This document shows positions 46,213 through 57,783 of a DNA stretch of 64,000 nt, one piece after another (within the stretch, counting starts at the first letter, position 1; every line of letters begins with the position of its first letter). Below the pieces are notes generated by a model. That model made no database searches. It saw only the letters and a program-made list of their open reading frames with translations, and was not told the origin of the DNA. Made by a program: the position numbers and the translations under genes. Source of the DNA: Centrapalus pauciflorus (lineage: Eukaryota; Streptophyta; Magnoliopsida; Asterales; Asteraceae); the NCBI GenBank assembly GCA_020465985.1, contig JAANYP010002843.1, forward strand, positions 62,001 to 126,000. The letters run 5' to 3'.

Positions 46213-46757
46213 CCTTTCTAAACTTTTTGTATTCAAACTTAGATAATTTAATTTAAAATAAACCCTTTCGAACTTAGGTAAGTTCGAATTAATTTAAAGT
46301 TAAATTCGTAGAAAATTAAATTCGAAAGTGATCAAGTTCGAAATCAACAAGTTCGACGGTCTGACAAGTTCGAGATTTCTGACATCAAATTCGAAATCTG
46401 ACAAATTCGAAGATAACAAGTTCGAATCTCAGCCAAATTTGAAGGAAGCCCTAAATCAAGTTTGAGAGGAGCATATTTCTGACAAGTTCGAATGAACCCT
46501 AATACCCCCTATGTTCGAGCGCCGCAAGTTCGAGAAACGGCCAAAAATTCGATTTTTTCAAGTTTTCAGATTAAACTAATGTTTTTAGGATGAAAAACTA
46601 TGATTTCAACTGAAACAATGAACCAATATGAATTTTTCTCCATGACTTAGCTTGTATAACTCGAAAAACTTATGAAAAATGTGATTTTTTATGTCACAAA
46701 CGCCAAGAAACCAAGAATGTTTAAGATGAACGCGAAGAACACGATGAACACCCTTAT
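46213..46757 (-). other. B2 leader
   Basis: Noncoding leader between PBS and gag on the minus strand, dense in TTCGAA words and homologous to 27100-27671. Confidence 0.7.
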
Positions 46758-46770
46758 GGCTCTGATACCA
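46758..46770 (-). promoter_or_regulatory. B2 primer binding site
   Basis: TGGTATCAGAGCC on the minus strand, matching the canonical initiator Met tRNA site, two bases from the LTR. Confidence 0.9.
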
Positions 46771-46772
46771 CT

Positions 46773-47337
46773 TGTCAGGTCACCTACCTACGGATCTAAT
46801 CTTGACACGACACCGTCCAACGAGTGTGGAATCCTCGTTAGGGGCTTAACATATTGATCACACACACAAAACCCGGATACCAACACAATGATAGACTTAA
46901 ACAACAAACGTCCCAACACGTGATTCTCTCCAAGAACACTCTGAAAATACTCTGCAAAACTCTCAAGTTCGTAATCGTCTCGAACAAAGATTTCTGCAAA
47001 GATGCTTAATCAAAACTGATTAAACCTTAATTATAACCATTAGATTCGAACTTAGCCTTGACAAGCTCGAGAAGGCCCAAGCCCACAAACTTGTCCACCA
47101 ATAAGTTCGAACCAGGGCTTTGAACTTATTCTAGAACTTGTCTTTGAACTTGTTCTAGAACTTATCTTTGAACTTATGTTTGAACTTAAGTAAAACATCA
47201 ATCACAAAAATCAAACATATATACAATCAATATCAAACATATATCAAACTTGTATTAACGTGCAATTACGAAGACTTGAACTATTACAAAATATTATCTA
47301 CACTTAGACTCCTATCGTCACACAGGATGCACTAACA
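46773..47337 (-). repeat. Shared family B LTR between the deletion derivative and B2
   Basis: 565 bp. On the minus strand it is preceded by a polypurine tract (47338-47352) and followed by a PBS (46758-46770), so it serves as 3' LTR of the short unit and 5' LTR of the long one. Ends TGTTAG...CCTGACA. Confidence 0.92.
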
Positions 47338-48550
47338 GACTCCCCCTTGACGACAGCTTCTAACTAGATATACTTTTTGTGTAAGTACTAGGTCTATTCA
47401 AAACACTACCTGCATATAAACCCTTTTCTATACAAACCATGACTACCTTTTAGTACTTCCTGCCTTCCGATCTCCAACCTTCATGGAAATGGATCGGTTG
47501 TCCATGAAGTTTCTGCAGGTCGTTTGATGACAGGTTTACAAGATGTAACGGGTCATATACTTTCAAAATTACTTTGTCCTCATGGTCCTCCTTTACTGCC
47601 TCAGTTGTTTCGTTGTCGACATACCACCACTTCATGTTCGCCAGAACGTCCTGTGGCATAGTCTTCAACGAAACCTTCTTTAAGCATCGTACTGGTTTGT
47701 AAACCATCTTGGCCCATGGTTTCCCAGTATGATGATCTATTCTTGACTCGTCTTCTACTCTCTTTCCCGATATAGGCTTCAGTCTTTCAAACCTTCCGGA
47801 TCTACCCTCCCTTCTGATAATTTTAGCCACAACTTCAGCGTAAGGGTCATCTCCTAGGTTGATTAGATTCATCCACACCAGCTCTTTCTCCTCGCACTTA
47901 GGCAGCGTATTAAAGACTTCCAAAGTTCGTCTCAAATACTATAGCCCATCTCTTATTTTTAGAACGAATAGCTGCAGTTCTCTGTCATAGAACCAACTTA
48001 GAATTCCTCCTGACGACTTTCCCGGACTTGGCAGTCTCATCTTCTTCTTTACTGCCAAGTCAATCTTCTTCTCCTCTTTCTTAAACCACAACCTCATCTT
48101 CTCTTCTTTCGATTGTTCCCTTTCAGCTGTATCAGATTATGATTCTTCAATAGATGCTGAGTTAAGCACATCTAAGTCTATCACATTCTGATTATTATTC
48201 ACATATTGTTCAGTCACAGGCTGCTTTGTGATCAACACTTCATCAACATCATCATCCTCATCTTCTACTACTTCATCATCTGATTTCCAGTCAGCAACTT
48301 CTTCTGGGACGAACTCCCTTTCCTCAAGATCTTCCTGATCAAAACAAAACTCATCTTCGTTATCAAGATCCATTAGAGCCTCTATCATCTCTTGTTCAAC
48401 ATCTTTTGAGGCTTCTCCCACACTTGAAGAACTAGGCTCCCCCTGAACAGTTGTTTGCTGAGCAGTCTTTTGAGAAAGAATTGCTAGCTCACTTTCTTTC
48501 TTTCTGTGTGTCATGAACACGATGAACACCCTTATGGCTTTGATACCACT
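47338..48550 (-). mobile_element. Interior of a family B deletion derivative (PBS, fused leader/aORF, PPT)
   Basis: Between the LTRs at 48551-49140 and 46773-47337 only about 1.2 kb remains: PBS TGGTATCAAAGCC (48536-48548), a few leader bases, then a jump into the C-terminal third of the aORF, then the PPT. The joint lies near 48505-48514 and puts a leader ATG (48514) in frame with MTHRKKESELA. Gag and pol are absent. Confidence 0.85.
47450..48514 (-). pseudogene. Truncated aORF in the deletion derivative
   Basis: KKESELAILSQKTAQQTTVQ, the acidic NEDEFCFDQEDLEEREF block to SIEES, a stop at 48137-48139, then after further breaks KPWAKMVYKPVRCLKK and MKWWYVDNETTEAV. It is homologous to the C-terminal part of the other two family B aORFs. 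Confidence 0.75.
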
Positions 48551-49140
48551 TGTAAGGTCACCTACCTACGGATCCAATCTTGACGCGACACCGTCCAATG
48601 AATGCGGAATCCTCATTAGGGGCTTAACGGATTGATCACACACACGAAACACAGAGACCAACACGATGATACACGTAAACAACGAAAGTCCCGACACGTG
48701 ATTCTCTCCAAGAACACTCTGAAAATACTCTGCAAACACTCACAAGTTCGTAATCGCCTCGAACAAAGACTTCTGCAAAGATCCTTAATCAAAACTGATT
48801 AAACCTTAATTATAACCATTAGATTCAAAATTAGCTTGGACAAGTTCGAGAAGGCCCAAGCCCACGAACTTGTCCACCAATAAGTTCGAACCAGGGCTTT
48901 GAACTTATTCTAGAACTTGTCTTTGAACTTGTTCTAGACTTATGTTTGAACTTATTTTTGAACTTATGTTTGAACTTAAGTAAAACATCAATCACAAAAA
49001 AGTTCAAACATATATACAATCAATATCACACATATATCAAACATATATCAATCTTGTATTAACGTGCAATTACGAAGACTTGAACTATTACAAAATATTA
49101 TCTACACTTAGACTGTTATCGTCACATAGGATGCACAACA
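48551..49140 (-). repeat. Outer family B LTR (5' LTR of the minus-strand block)
   Basis: 590 bp. Starts TGTTGTGCATCC (one base missing against TGTTAGTGCATCC) and ends GACCTTACA on the minus strand. Bordered on the right by CTTAT. Confidence 0.92.
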
Positions 49141-49145
49141 CTTAT
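49141..49145. repeat. Target site duplication CTTAT, right copy
   Basis: Pairs with 10311-10315. The A2 LTR reads CTTATATTAAAATGGC at the same place, showing the uninterrupted sequence. Confidence 0.9.
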
Positions 49146-49762
49146 ATCAAAATGGCCATAACAGAAGATGAAAGGTTGAAAGTTGACATTCCTCTTTTAG
49201 TAAAGCCTTCTACAACAGAGACAAAAAGGAAAAGACAAAGATTCTGCAATGTAAAGACAAGTCTGCTTTGTAAATACGTGTAGAAAAGTTGTTTTGTCTT
49301 TTTGGAAAGACATGCCACTATGTCTATGTCCAATAAGGAAGCTTCACTGAGATTCTCTGTGAGAGTATAAAAGGAAGCTTCTAAGAAATGTGAGATAACC
49401 AAGATTAAGAAATTCGGATTATGCAAAGAAGTGTCTTTTCATCCATGCAAATTTGCTTGAATAAAACAGTAACGTGTGTCCAAGGTGTTCTTATTCAAGC
49501 TGTCCAACTGTCTGTCTTGTAAACAGTGAGTTCATCTTAGTGAGTGTATTCATTTTACCTAGTCTGAGTGTGTCTTAACTTAGCTAAACATCTGTTGTAT
49601 CTGTCATCTCAGCTTGAACCGTTCCACAGTTCAAGCTTGTTTGTAATTAACACTTGTTGATAATATACACAAACATTGGGAAAAGTGTGTTGAGTTTTAA
49701 ATTGTTGTATTCACCCGCCTCTACAGCTTAGAGCATACTAGGGAAACCTTTTGGGACCTGCA
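49146..49762 (+). repeat. A1 3' LTR, second part
   Basis: Continues the family A LTR from 10315: CAAAATGGCCATAACAGAAG... to ...CTTTTGGGACCTGCA. Contains CCAAT (49330-49334) and a TATAAAA box (49376-49382), matching the A2 LTR in reverse. Confidence 0.88.
49376..49382 (+). promoter_or_regulatory. LTR promoter TATA box, family A
   Basis: GAGTATAAAAGGAAGC with CCAAT about 45 bp upstream. The A2 LTR has TATAAAAA (58180-58187, minus) with CCAAT at 58219-58223. Confidence 0.55.
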
Positions 49763-49969
49763 ATACTTCATTAACATATATATCTTAGTTTCCCAAGTGT
49801 GGTTCGCTCCTTGGTGATGCTTTCAACGTATAAGCACCATCTCAATCTCTTTGTTTCTTAACTTCATTACTCTAATATTCAGATGACATTCCGACTCTTC
49901 CACCTATCGGAGCCCCTCATCAATCTGCAGCTCAGAATGGTCAACTCAGTCCTCGTTTCCAGTAGTAAA
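49763..49969. other. Flank of A1, unassigned
   Basis: About 200 bp between the A1 LTR and recognisable gypsy integrase. AT-rich, then a GC-richer stretch with a 28-codon open frame (DDIPTLPPIGAPHQSAAQ). Not identified. Confidence 0.3.
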
Positions 49970-50480
49970 AGATCTCCTAAGGTTTCCCCACATGAAAAAC
50001 AAAGTGTAATTTTCGACATTTCCTTAGGTAAGTCCATATGACACAACTGATTCCCATCTTTTCTGTTATTTTAAATGAGCCAACAAACCTTGGTGCCAAC
50101 TTGCCTCTTTTACAAAACGAGTAACACCCCTCATCGGTGATACTTTCAACTATGCCCAATCGTTTACCTCAAAACCGATTGGTTTATATCTCTTATCATA
50201 ACAACACTTCTGCAATAACACAAGCTCGGCAATCGGAGTCTCTCTAGTTTCTTTCCAACATGTAGGGATTCAACCTTTCCTTCCCGTACAAATCTTTAAA
50301 CAGTGGGACATGATAACTAGGGTTATAAGAAATTTTAATCAAAGCAATTGATCTTTCCAGTTGATACTTAAATCCAAAATACCTGATCTCATCATATATT
50401 CCAATGTGTAAATAGTCCATTCATTTAGACCATCTGTTGGTGGTCGGTAAGCTGTACTTGCAGCTATATGTGTGCATCAT
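49970..50480 (-). pseudogene. pol: G1 integrase C-terminal part
   Basis: Minus strand shows HPQTDGQ-like sequence (about 50450), then SYNPSYHVPLFKDLYGKE and CKRGKLAPRFVGSFKITEKMG ending in FVFHVG, the typical tail of plant gypsy integrases (KRGKLNPRYIGPF, HDVFHVS). Several stops. Confidence 0.75.
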
Positions 50481-51360
50481 CCCTCTCGTAGCGCAGACCA
50501 AAAGTTAAAGTTGAAACGACTACTCTAATAAGATATAATTGATTCTAGACTACCAGGTCGAGCAATAACCTTACTCACACAAATTTGTGCAAGTCTTTCC
50601 AGCAATAACTTTCTCGAGTTGGTATAAAATATACCAAATTAATCAAGTTGTCTACAATCTGCCAATCGTAGAAAACTTCTTATTTCTGTAGCAGTGTGAG
50701 GCAGCTCCCAATTCTTAATCGCTTCCACTTTAGCGGAATCCACCAAAATCTCATCTCAAGAAATCACATACTTCAAAGATTGAATCTGTTGTAATAAAAA
50801 CTCACACTTTGAGAATTTGACATATTCAACTTCAGACTTATACTAGAATATCATCGATAATTACAATTACTGATTCATCCCACATTGGTCTACAAATCCC
50901 TATTCGTACTATCCATAAAAAAGTTGGGGCGTTGGTTATCCCAAATGGCATAGCCAGATTCTCGTAATGCCCATACCGATTCCTGAAAGCCGTTTTCGGT
51001 ACGTGCTCCTTTCGGACTTTCAACTGGAGACAGCCCGAACGTCAATCAATTCTTGAAAAATAACTAACCCCATGCATCTGATCGAACAAATCATCAATTC
51101 TCGGCAGCAGATACTTATTCTTTATAGTTAATTTGTTAAGCTCATGGTAATCGATACACATTCTTATTGTGATATCTTTCGTTTTCACAAACAACACTGG
51201 GGCTCCCCTTGGCGAAAAACTCTGTCGAATGAAGCCCTTATCTAACAACTCTTGAAGTTGTTTCATCATCTCTTCCATTTCGGTAGGAGCAAGATGGTAC
51301 GAATAACGAGCTATTGAAGAAGCTCCAGGGATCAAGTCAATACGAAATTCCACTTATCTT
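50481..51360 (-). pseudogene. pol: G1 reverse transcriptase and RNase H remnants
   Basis: Minus strand encodes FRIDLIPGASSIARYSYHLA, LLDKGFIRQSFSPRGAPVLF, MCIDYHELNKLTIKN and FDQMHGVSYFSRID, then after a break FRNRYGHYENLAMPFGITNA and VIVIIDDILV, the RT catalytic IDD. Downstream, KVEAIKNWELP marks the start of the RT/RNase H connection. About 50500-50700 is too decayed to read. Confidence 0.85.
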
Positions 51361-51566
51361 TCAGGTGGCACGCCAGACAATTCTTCCGGAAACACATCCG
51401 GGAATTCAGAAAGAACAGACACATAGGCCTCAGTTTTCTTTTCAGCGTTGGCATCAATATCATATGCCAAATAAGACTCACAGCCCTTAGCAATCAGCTT
51501 TTGGGCCCTAGCAATCATCAATAGACATTGATCCCCACTTATCCTATCCCCGTATATACAGATCTA

Positions 51567-51812
51567 TCACCCCTCCGGTGTAGTTATCTTTATCATTCCT
51601 TTATTGCAAACTACATGGGTCTCATTCTCGATCAACCAGTCCATTCCAACTATCACATAAAATTCTCCAAACTCTATTGGAATCAAGTCAAGATTGAAGA
51701 CTACATCTTCAATCACTAGAGCACAATTACGATATACGTGATCTATTTTAACTAATGTGTTACCAACAGTTTCAACATCAATCACATCAAACAACTTACA
51801 CCAACGCATCAA
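51567..51812 (-). pseudogene. pol: G1 aspartic protease, C-terminal part
   Basis: VIEDVVFNLDLIPIEFGEFY followed by VGMDWL, NETHVVCNKGMIKITTPEG: the conserved back half of plant gypsy protease. The DTGA active-site motif is not seen in the readable frame. Confidence 0.7.
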
Positions 51813-52770
51813 CAGTTGTTGAGCGAAAGCAGTAAATACAAATAATCGGTCGGCACCTAAATTAAACAGAACTCATGACCACCCCCAGGTCTTCCTTAGA
51901 TTCTTGATCGTAATATAAGACTTTCTTTGCTTTATAAGTATATTTCATCAGTGTCCAATGTCCCTTTGAACTTTGTATGTTTAATCAAACCACCATATTG
52001 TTAAGTTTATTATCCTCATGAATCGTTATATCCTTTTTTCCGATTTATTATAGCTCACATACATTTCTAAATTCACATCTCACATTGTGTCTTCCGAATC
52101 TCATTTAAGATTAACATGTCACATGCATTTTCATACCCTCGTTTACTTTCTCAATAATGCTTGAATTATTTTATCTTCTATAAAAATTACATATTTCAAT
52201 CTAGAAACAGCCTCTTTGAATTCAACAACATCATAATTCTCATGATCGAACAGATCGTATCATGTTGTTCTTAACCACAACCTTCTAACTTAGAACCAAA
52301 TTAACATCTCAACGTACCATACAGTTTCTTTTAATAAAAGTTAATGCTACTTGCTTTATGATAACCAACACTAGTTGTTATCAATCCCTCAAACATATCA
52401 TATATGATATTAATACAATTATTTCCATGTCTTTAATCTATCATAGTCAAACTTAACCTTTAATACAACTTTTATAATCATTCATAAATTCCAATATATC
52501 AATAATATATTTTCCAATTCACTGCTTCAAAATCCACCTTGGCTATTCATCTAATGCTTATTTATATGCTCGATTGTTCTCATTCGCAAACATATTTATA
52601 CTTCATTCGTAATTGAATACATAATTATAGGACTTCAGTAAGATAATACACGTAGAAACATTTGAAGTACTATTCTAGTCCTTCGATCACGATTTAAAAG
52701 TCATAACCGTAGTCTCTAGAATCTCGTTTCCTTTGTTTGAACTTTTCATTCTTAGTTTCATCATATAATG
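51813..52770. other. AT-rich stretch inside G1, unexplained
   Basis: Gypsy gag knuckles and protease are normally much closer together than the ~950 bp here. From about 51870 to 52740 I find no gypsy motif, ORF, LTR ends or clear terminal repeat. Confidence 0.4.
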
Positions 52771-53589
52771 TTAGTACATGCTAATTCCTTGGTGGTAATC
52801 TGCAAGTTCTGCTAAAATGGCCCACTTTTCCACATTTATAACAAGCATCAGCCTTCCTTGGACATTCATCATCCTTATGTCCGAATTGGTTGCAACATCG
52901 ACATCTTTTACTTCTATTACATTTATTTGTCCTTGATATTGAATACGGTCCATTAAGTTCGTATCCTCCATAATTTTTGACCTTCTTGATAACTCTTTAT
53001 TCATGATCAACATGTGGTACAATATCAGGCTCACCATATTGCCGACAAAACAACAACTTGAATTGTTCCCAACTAAATGAAGTAATCAACTCTGATCCCA
53101 ATTCTCTTTCCTAATAATTCCACCATTTCTTGGTTTGTCCAATCAATTGATCCTTAGCCAAATATACCTTATACTCATCTTTGCAATTCACCTCCGTAAA
53201 AATCTGTTCTATTATTGTAATCCATCTTTTCGATTTCTTAATTCTAGAAGATCCAAAAAAATGTTGATGGTTGCAAATCCTGGAATGATCTAATTACATG
53301 GTTCATATAATTCCCATCAATTCTGGTTTCATGCTCAATCTTTTCCTTGCCCTTGCCTTTATGTTCCGCTTAATTTCCGAAAAATATATTATCCACAATA
53401 GATATTCCTTCATGTTCTCTATTTTCTTTTCTTTTGTCTTCCTTTCTTTTAGCTTTGGCCTCATCTTGAGCCCGAAATTGATCCTGAATCATTCTGTTTT
53501 GTTTAGCCATCATTGATAGCATCATTTCCCTTGTCTCTTGTGGTTTCATTCCTTCTCTAAACATATTCTGAAAATTAAACATATAAATC
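52771..53589 (-). pseudogene. gag: G1 gag, nucleocapsid part
   Basis: In shifting frames the minus strand reads RCCNQFGHKDDECPRK and ADACYKCGKVGHFSRTC-like knuckles (about 52800-52900), preceded by sequence matching the gag C-terminal region. The far end (53370-53589) reads NMFREGMKPQETREMM and a K/E/R-rich helix. The break with family A sequence is at about 53590. Confidence 0.65.
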
Positions 53590-54966
53590 ATTTACACAGG
53601 GTGTATTGACATAATCATCATCATGTCCGTCATGATTAACAGGTTCCACACTGGATGTAGTGGAAGCTTTTGAGTCTTCTTCATTGTTGGAATGCATGAG
53701 ATCATCAAAGTTGAATTCTCCTGAAACTGATTCAGGAACAGCTTTGGTGGAGGCATTTCTGGACTCTTCAAAGGTGACATTGATAGATTCATCTATCACC
53801 TTTCTTTTGTTGTTGTACACTCTATAGGCTTTGGAGATAGCAGAGTAACCAACAAACACACCTTCATCAGCTTTTGGTTCAAACTTTGCCAGTTGATCCC
53901 TTTGATTCAGAATGAAGCAGGGACATCCAAACACATGGAAGTAGCTAATATTTGGCCTTCTCCCTTTGAGCAGCTCATAGGGAGTCTTGTTGAACCTTTT
54001 CACCACTAAGGATCTGTTTTGGGTGAAGCAAGCAGTGTTGACAGCTTCAGCCCAGAATGATGAAGGTAAACCTGATGCACATAGCATGGTTCTAGCAGCT
54101 TCAGTGAGGGTTCTGTTTCTCCTTTCAGCAACTCCATTTTGTTGTGGAGTTCTTACGACTGAAAAGTTTTGTGAGATACTTTTTCTTCACAGAAGTCTTC
54201 AAGAGTAGTGTTTCTGAACTCAGTACGATGATCACTTCTAAGCTGCTTTACTTGAGCAGAGTTTAGCATTTCCATCTTTTTGACAAATCCAATAGTTTTT
54301 CTAGCTGCCTCTCCTTTGCTCTTCAAGAAGATTACCCATGTAAACCTGGAGAACTCATCAACCATTACTAGAGTGTATCTTCTTCCTCCAAGACTTGGGA
54401 CATTAACAGGTCCAAACAAGTCCATGTGAATTAAGAAGAGAGGAGTATCAATTGAAAAATTGTGCTTGGATTTAAAAGATGATTTCCTCTTCTTGCCTTT
54501 TTCACAAGCTGTTCAGAGTTTATCCTTAACAAAAGTCATGGAAGGCAAACCTGTTACCAACTCTTTCTTACAGAGTTTGTTGATGTTCTTGAAGTTCAGG
54601 TGTGACAGCCTTTTGTGCCATAACCAGTTTAGGTCTGCATTTGTTCTTGTGAGAAAACAGGTTTCAGTTGTGGGATCAGCAGATTGCATATCCACAACAT
54701 ATACACCTTTCTTCCGTTGAGCACACAGCACAACTTTGCCTTGGGAATCCAAGGTTATGTTTTAGCCCAACCACATAGGCTACTCTTTTGAACACTGCAG
54801 CACCAGCTTTAAGAGTTCCATATCTCTCAGTGGATCCCTATAAATTGTCACCAAAGGTGACTTTTGGCCCTTTTTCAGACCTTAGATCATTCAGCAGGTC
54901 CTTGCAACCTGTCATGTGCCCCGAACAGCCGCTGTCCAAGTACCAAACCTGGGATGGTTGTTTGTC
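53590..54966 (-). pseudogene. pol: A2 pol, protease and integrase
   Basis: Protease WYLDSGCSGHMTG intact (about 54910-54948). Then LWHKRLSHLNFKNINKL (about 54600) and integrase Asp in HMDLFGPVNVP (about 54425), Asp in RSDHRTEFRN (about 54222, Gly to Arg after the His) and Glu in QQNGVAERRNRTL (about 54120). ELLKGRRPNISYFHVFGCPC and FVGYSAISKAYRVYN follow. Frame breaks near 54750, 54520 and 54165. It stops at the junction near 53590. Confidence 0.88.
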
Positions 54967-55013
54967 CTGCAGAATGTCATATGGAAATATTAGTTACATT
55001 TAGGGGAACTCAC
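54967..55013 (-). promoter_or_regulatory. Intron-like segment at the gag-pol junction of A2
   Basis: 47 nt on the minus strand, starting GTGAGTTCCCC and ending ATTCTGCAG, with TAACTAAT in between. The donor follows an ATG codon and the acceptor precedes GAC AAA in the protease frame, so removal would fuse gag to pol in frame. Same position and length as 1620-1666. Confidence 0.4.
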
Positions 55014-57718
55014 CATAGTGATGATGGACTGGTAATATTCACATTAATATTTCCTATTTGAATGGTATCAGTTTGGATACCACCCTCATTGACTAAGTTG
55101 CTTCCAACACTGCTTGTTTTAGCAATGATGGAATTAGCAGAGTCAACAGGCCTCATGTCCTTAGTTTCAGGACAGTCTTTGGCCATGTGAGTCTTCTGGC
55201 CACATTTATAGCATTTTCTCTTTTTGGTCTTTTTGGAAGAAGAGCTCTCAGAAACATATTCTGAATTATTTCTGTTGATTTTATCACCAGGTTTAGCAAA
55301 CTTATTACTATTTTTAGATGAATCAACATCTTGGATGGAAGGCACAATAGCAACAGCTTTGCCTATTTCTTCTTTCCTCTTTTTGGGAGGACATATGTCA
55401 AAAACAGGAAGCTTGATTGGTTTTTGACCTTCCACAAGTTTGGGAAACTTATTCCCGGATTTCTCAGGTTGAGCAATGCTTTTGCCTTTGCTCTTACTGA
55501 GATGTGATTGATGCTGCCTATCAGCATAATCACTGTTTTTGGTTTTGAAAGACTTATTTTCATTTATAACCAGTTTTCTACTATGATTTGGAAACTTATT
55601 TGAAACTACAGTAGATTTGCTTTCAACATGAGACTTACCCTTGTTGAAAGTAGGCTGCTTACCTCTTGAAAACTTATTTTCAAAATGTTTAGCATCAAAA
55701 GGATTAACATGTTTCTTACCATCAGCTTTGGACCCAGAGCCTATTTTGTCAACAGTTTTGGTGTCCACAGCTGCAGCTTGAACGTGTTTTCCTTTCATTT
55801 GCTTGTGTGAATTAGCAGTGCACTTAGCAGGCTGATTTGATGGAGAACACATTCCATCATCAGCTTTGGAGCCTTTTTCACACAAGCTGTCAGTATTTTG
55901 AGGCCTGACAAACCTGTTTGTTGAGACCAGCTTTCCATTAAATTTCTGGATGAAAGTACTGGGAAGCTCACCAAGAGTGGACAAGTCATCTTTCAGATTA
56001 TTGATCTCAACAATAGAAGCTGCTGTGTCAAGATCCCCTTCAAGATAGGCTTGGATTTGTGTAGGAATCTGCTGACTTATGCAATGGCTGACTTTTTGTG
56101 CTGATTGGCACCAAGAGTCAACTATCTTTTGAAGCTTTGCATGTTTTACATCTGTTTCTCTCTTTTCTTCTAGCAAAATAGATTTGATGTGTTTTAGTTC
56201 ATCAAGCTAAGTTTCCAACTTATGGAAACTGTCTAGTTTACTAGATTTAATTTCAAGATCAGTTTTAAGCTTAGAGATTTCAGATATTAAAACATTATGC
56301 TTCTCAACAGCAGCTTTTAAATCAACTAGCATGTATTCAAACATTTTTACTTTTTCATCTGAACTGTAAGCCATAAAATTTTGTACCTTTTACATCATAG
56401 TAGGGTTCTAGTTATCCAAGCTGCTGAAGGCTTCAGCTTCAGCCAAGTCCTGTTTGAAGTTGCTAGTTGATGGGACATCAGTATTGGCCATCAAAAATTT
56501 GTTGCCTTCTTCATCTGAGGATGAATCAGACTCCTCCCAATCACATGTCTCTGCCATCAGTCCCTTTTGCTTGTTGGAAGCCACTGAGTTTTCCAACTTT
56601 TTCAGCTTTTCCATGGCCATAAGGTACTTAACCCTATAGCCATCGTCCCTGTTGGTCTTGTATGGTTTGGAAGACTGTCCAACAGCTTTTGACACACAGT
56701 CAGCAACTATATGTCCAGTTTTGCCACATTTGAAGCACTCAACTTTAGATTTATCAAATGCCTTCTTCTTGACAGCATTTGAGTTTCCCTGCAGCATATT
56801 TCTTCCAAACCTCTTCTTGTTGAACCTTTTGACAAGCATGGCTATCATTTGCTCATCATCAAGCTCAGCAAGATCTGCACTGTCTTCCTTATCAGACATT
56901 TCCTCTCTTTCATCATCAGCCTGTTGATCAGATTGTGTGAACACATCACACTCCTGTCCAACAAGTTGTCTCACACTTGCCACTAAGGCAGCACCTCTCT
57001 TGGACATTTCCAAGGCATTTCTCTTCTGCTGCCTTGACTGTTCATCATTTAGTAAAGATCCATATAAGTTTACCAGATCCATACCTTTGATAGTACCTGA
57101 GTTTCTCAAGATGGTGGAAAAATAGTTCCATTCTTCAGGTAGAATGTCCACGAACTTGTTCACCAGGGTTAGGATGTCCTTAGTGATCCCAACAGCTTTG
57201 AGATCATTGACAAGAGCAGTAAACCTGGTGTAGGTTTCTGTGAGTGTCTCCTTTGGTTTTGCAAAGAAGAGTTCATACTGTCTAACAAGATTATTAATCT
57301 TGTTGTCCAGTGTGATTGTGGGTCCATCATAGACGGTACACAAAGTATCCCACATCTCCTTTGCAGTCTTCATCTTCTCAACCTGTTTGAACACATCATC
57401 AGGCAGAGAGATAACCAGGTTATTCCTGGCCTATGCATCCAGAGCAACCAGTCTTTTGTCTTCATCAGACCATTGAGCTTTGGCCTTCTCAAAGGTTCTG
57501 ATTTCAGGAGCTGCTCCTTCAACAGCAGGAGTTATGGTAGTAACAGAAGTTGGCACATAGGGTCCTTCCATTACTATCTCTGGCAGTTGTACATCCAGAT
57601 TCTCTAAATAAAGCATCAATCTGCACTTTCAGCCAGAGAAGTTCTGATGATTGAACTTTGGGGGTTTGGCCATCGACCCATTGTCATAGTAAGAAGAATT
57701 TGCAGAACTGTTGTCCAT
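55011..57718 (-). pseudogene. gag: A2 gag
   Basis: ATG at 57718 (MDNSSANSSYYDNGSM). Trp to stop near 57630, then LENLDVQLPEIVMEG; another stop at 57431-57433. The capsid-like domain VYDGPTITLDNKINNLVRQY, LVNKFVDILPEEWNYFSTIL leads to knuckle CFKCGKTGHIVADC (about 56705-56746), acidic DSSSDEEGN, a stop at about 56405, a coiled-coil-like region, K/S-rich sequence and second knuckle CYKCGQKTHMAKDC (about 55175-55216). 328 and 388 codon stretches are open. It is the best family A reference in the window. Confidence 0.9.
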
Positions 57719-57769
57719 GGAAACGTAGGGAAAATGAGATATCTTAGAGATGACACACACTCTAACACT
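57719..57769 (-). other. A2 leader
   Basis: Only about 50 bp between the PBS and the gag ATG, far shorter than the 0.57 kb leader of family B. Confidence 0.6.
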
Positions 57770-57781
57770 GCTCTGATACCA
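57770..57781 (-). promoter_or_regulatory. A2 primer binding site
   Basis: TGGTATCAGAGC on the minus strand, two bases from the LTR end; initiator Met tRNA type. Confidence 0.9.
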
Positions 57782-57783
57782 GT

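Larger units (their letters stand above)
49763..53589 (-). mobile_element. Ty3/gypsy element G1, internal region, heavily decayed
   Basis: Minus-strand order gag knuckles, protease, RT, RNase H, integrase, which is the gypsy order (integrase last). Frames are broken every few hundred bases. Its likely 5' LTR is 58895-60128, separated by the truncated A2. Confidence 0.85.

Noticed and set aside
49763..49969. Short stretch near 49800 translating to LLGDAFN, reminiscent of squalene epoxidase, followed by GT...AG-like sites
   Set aside because: Only about seven residues agree and the next open frame does not resemble that enzyme; too short to call a gene fragment.
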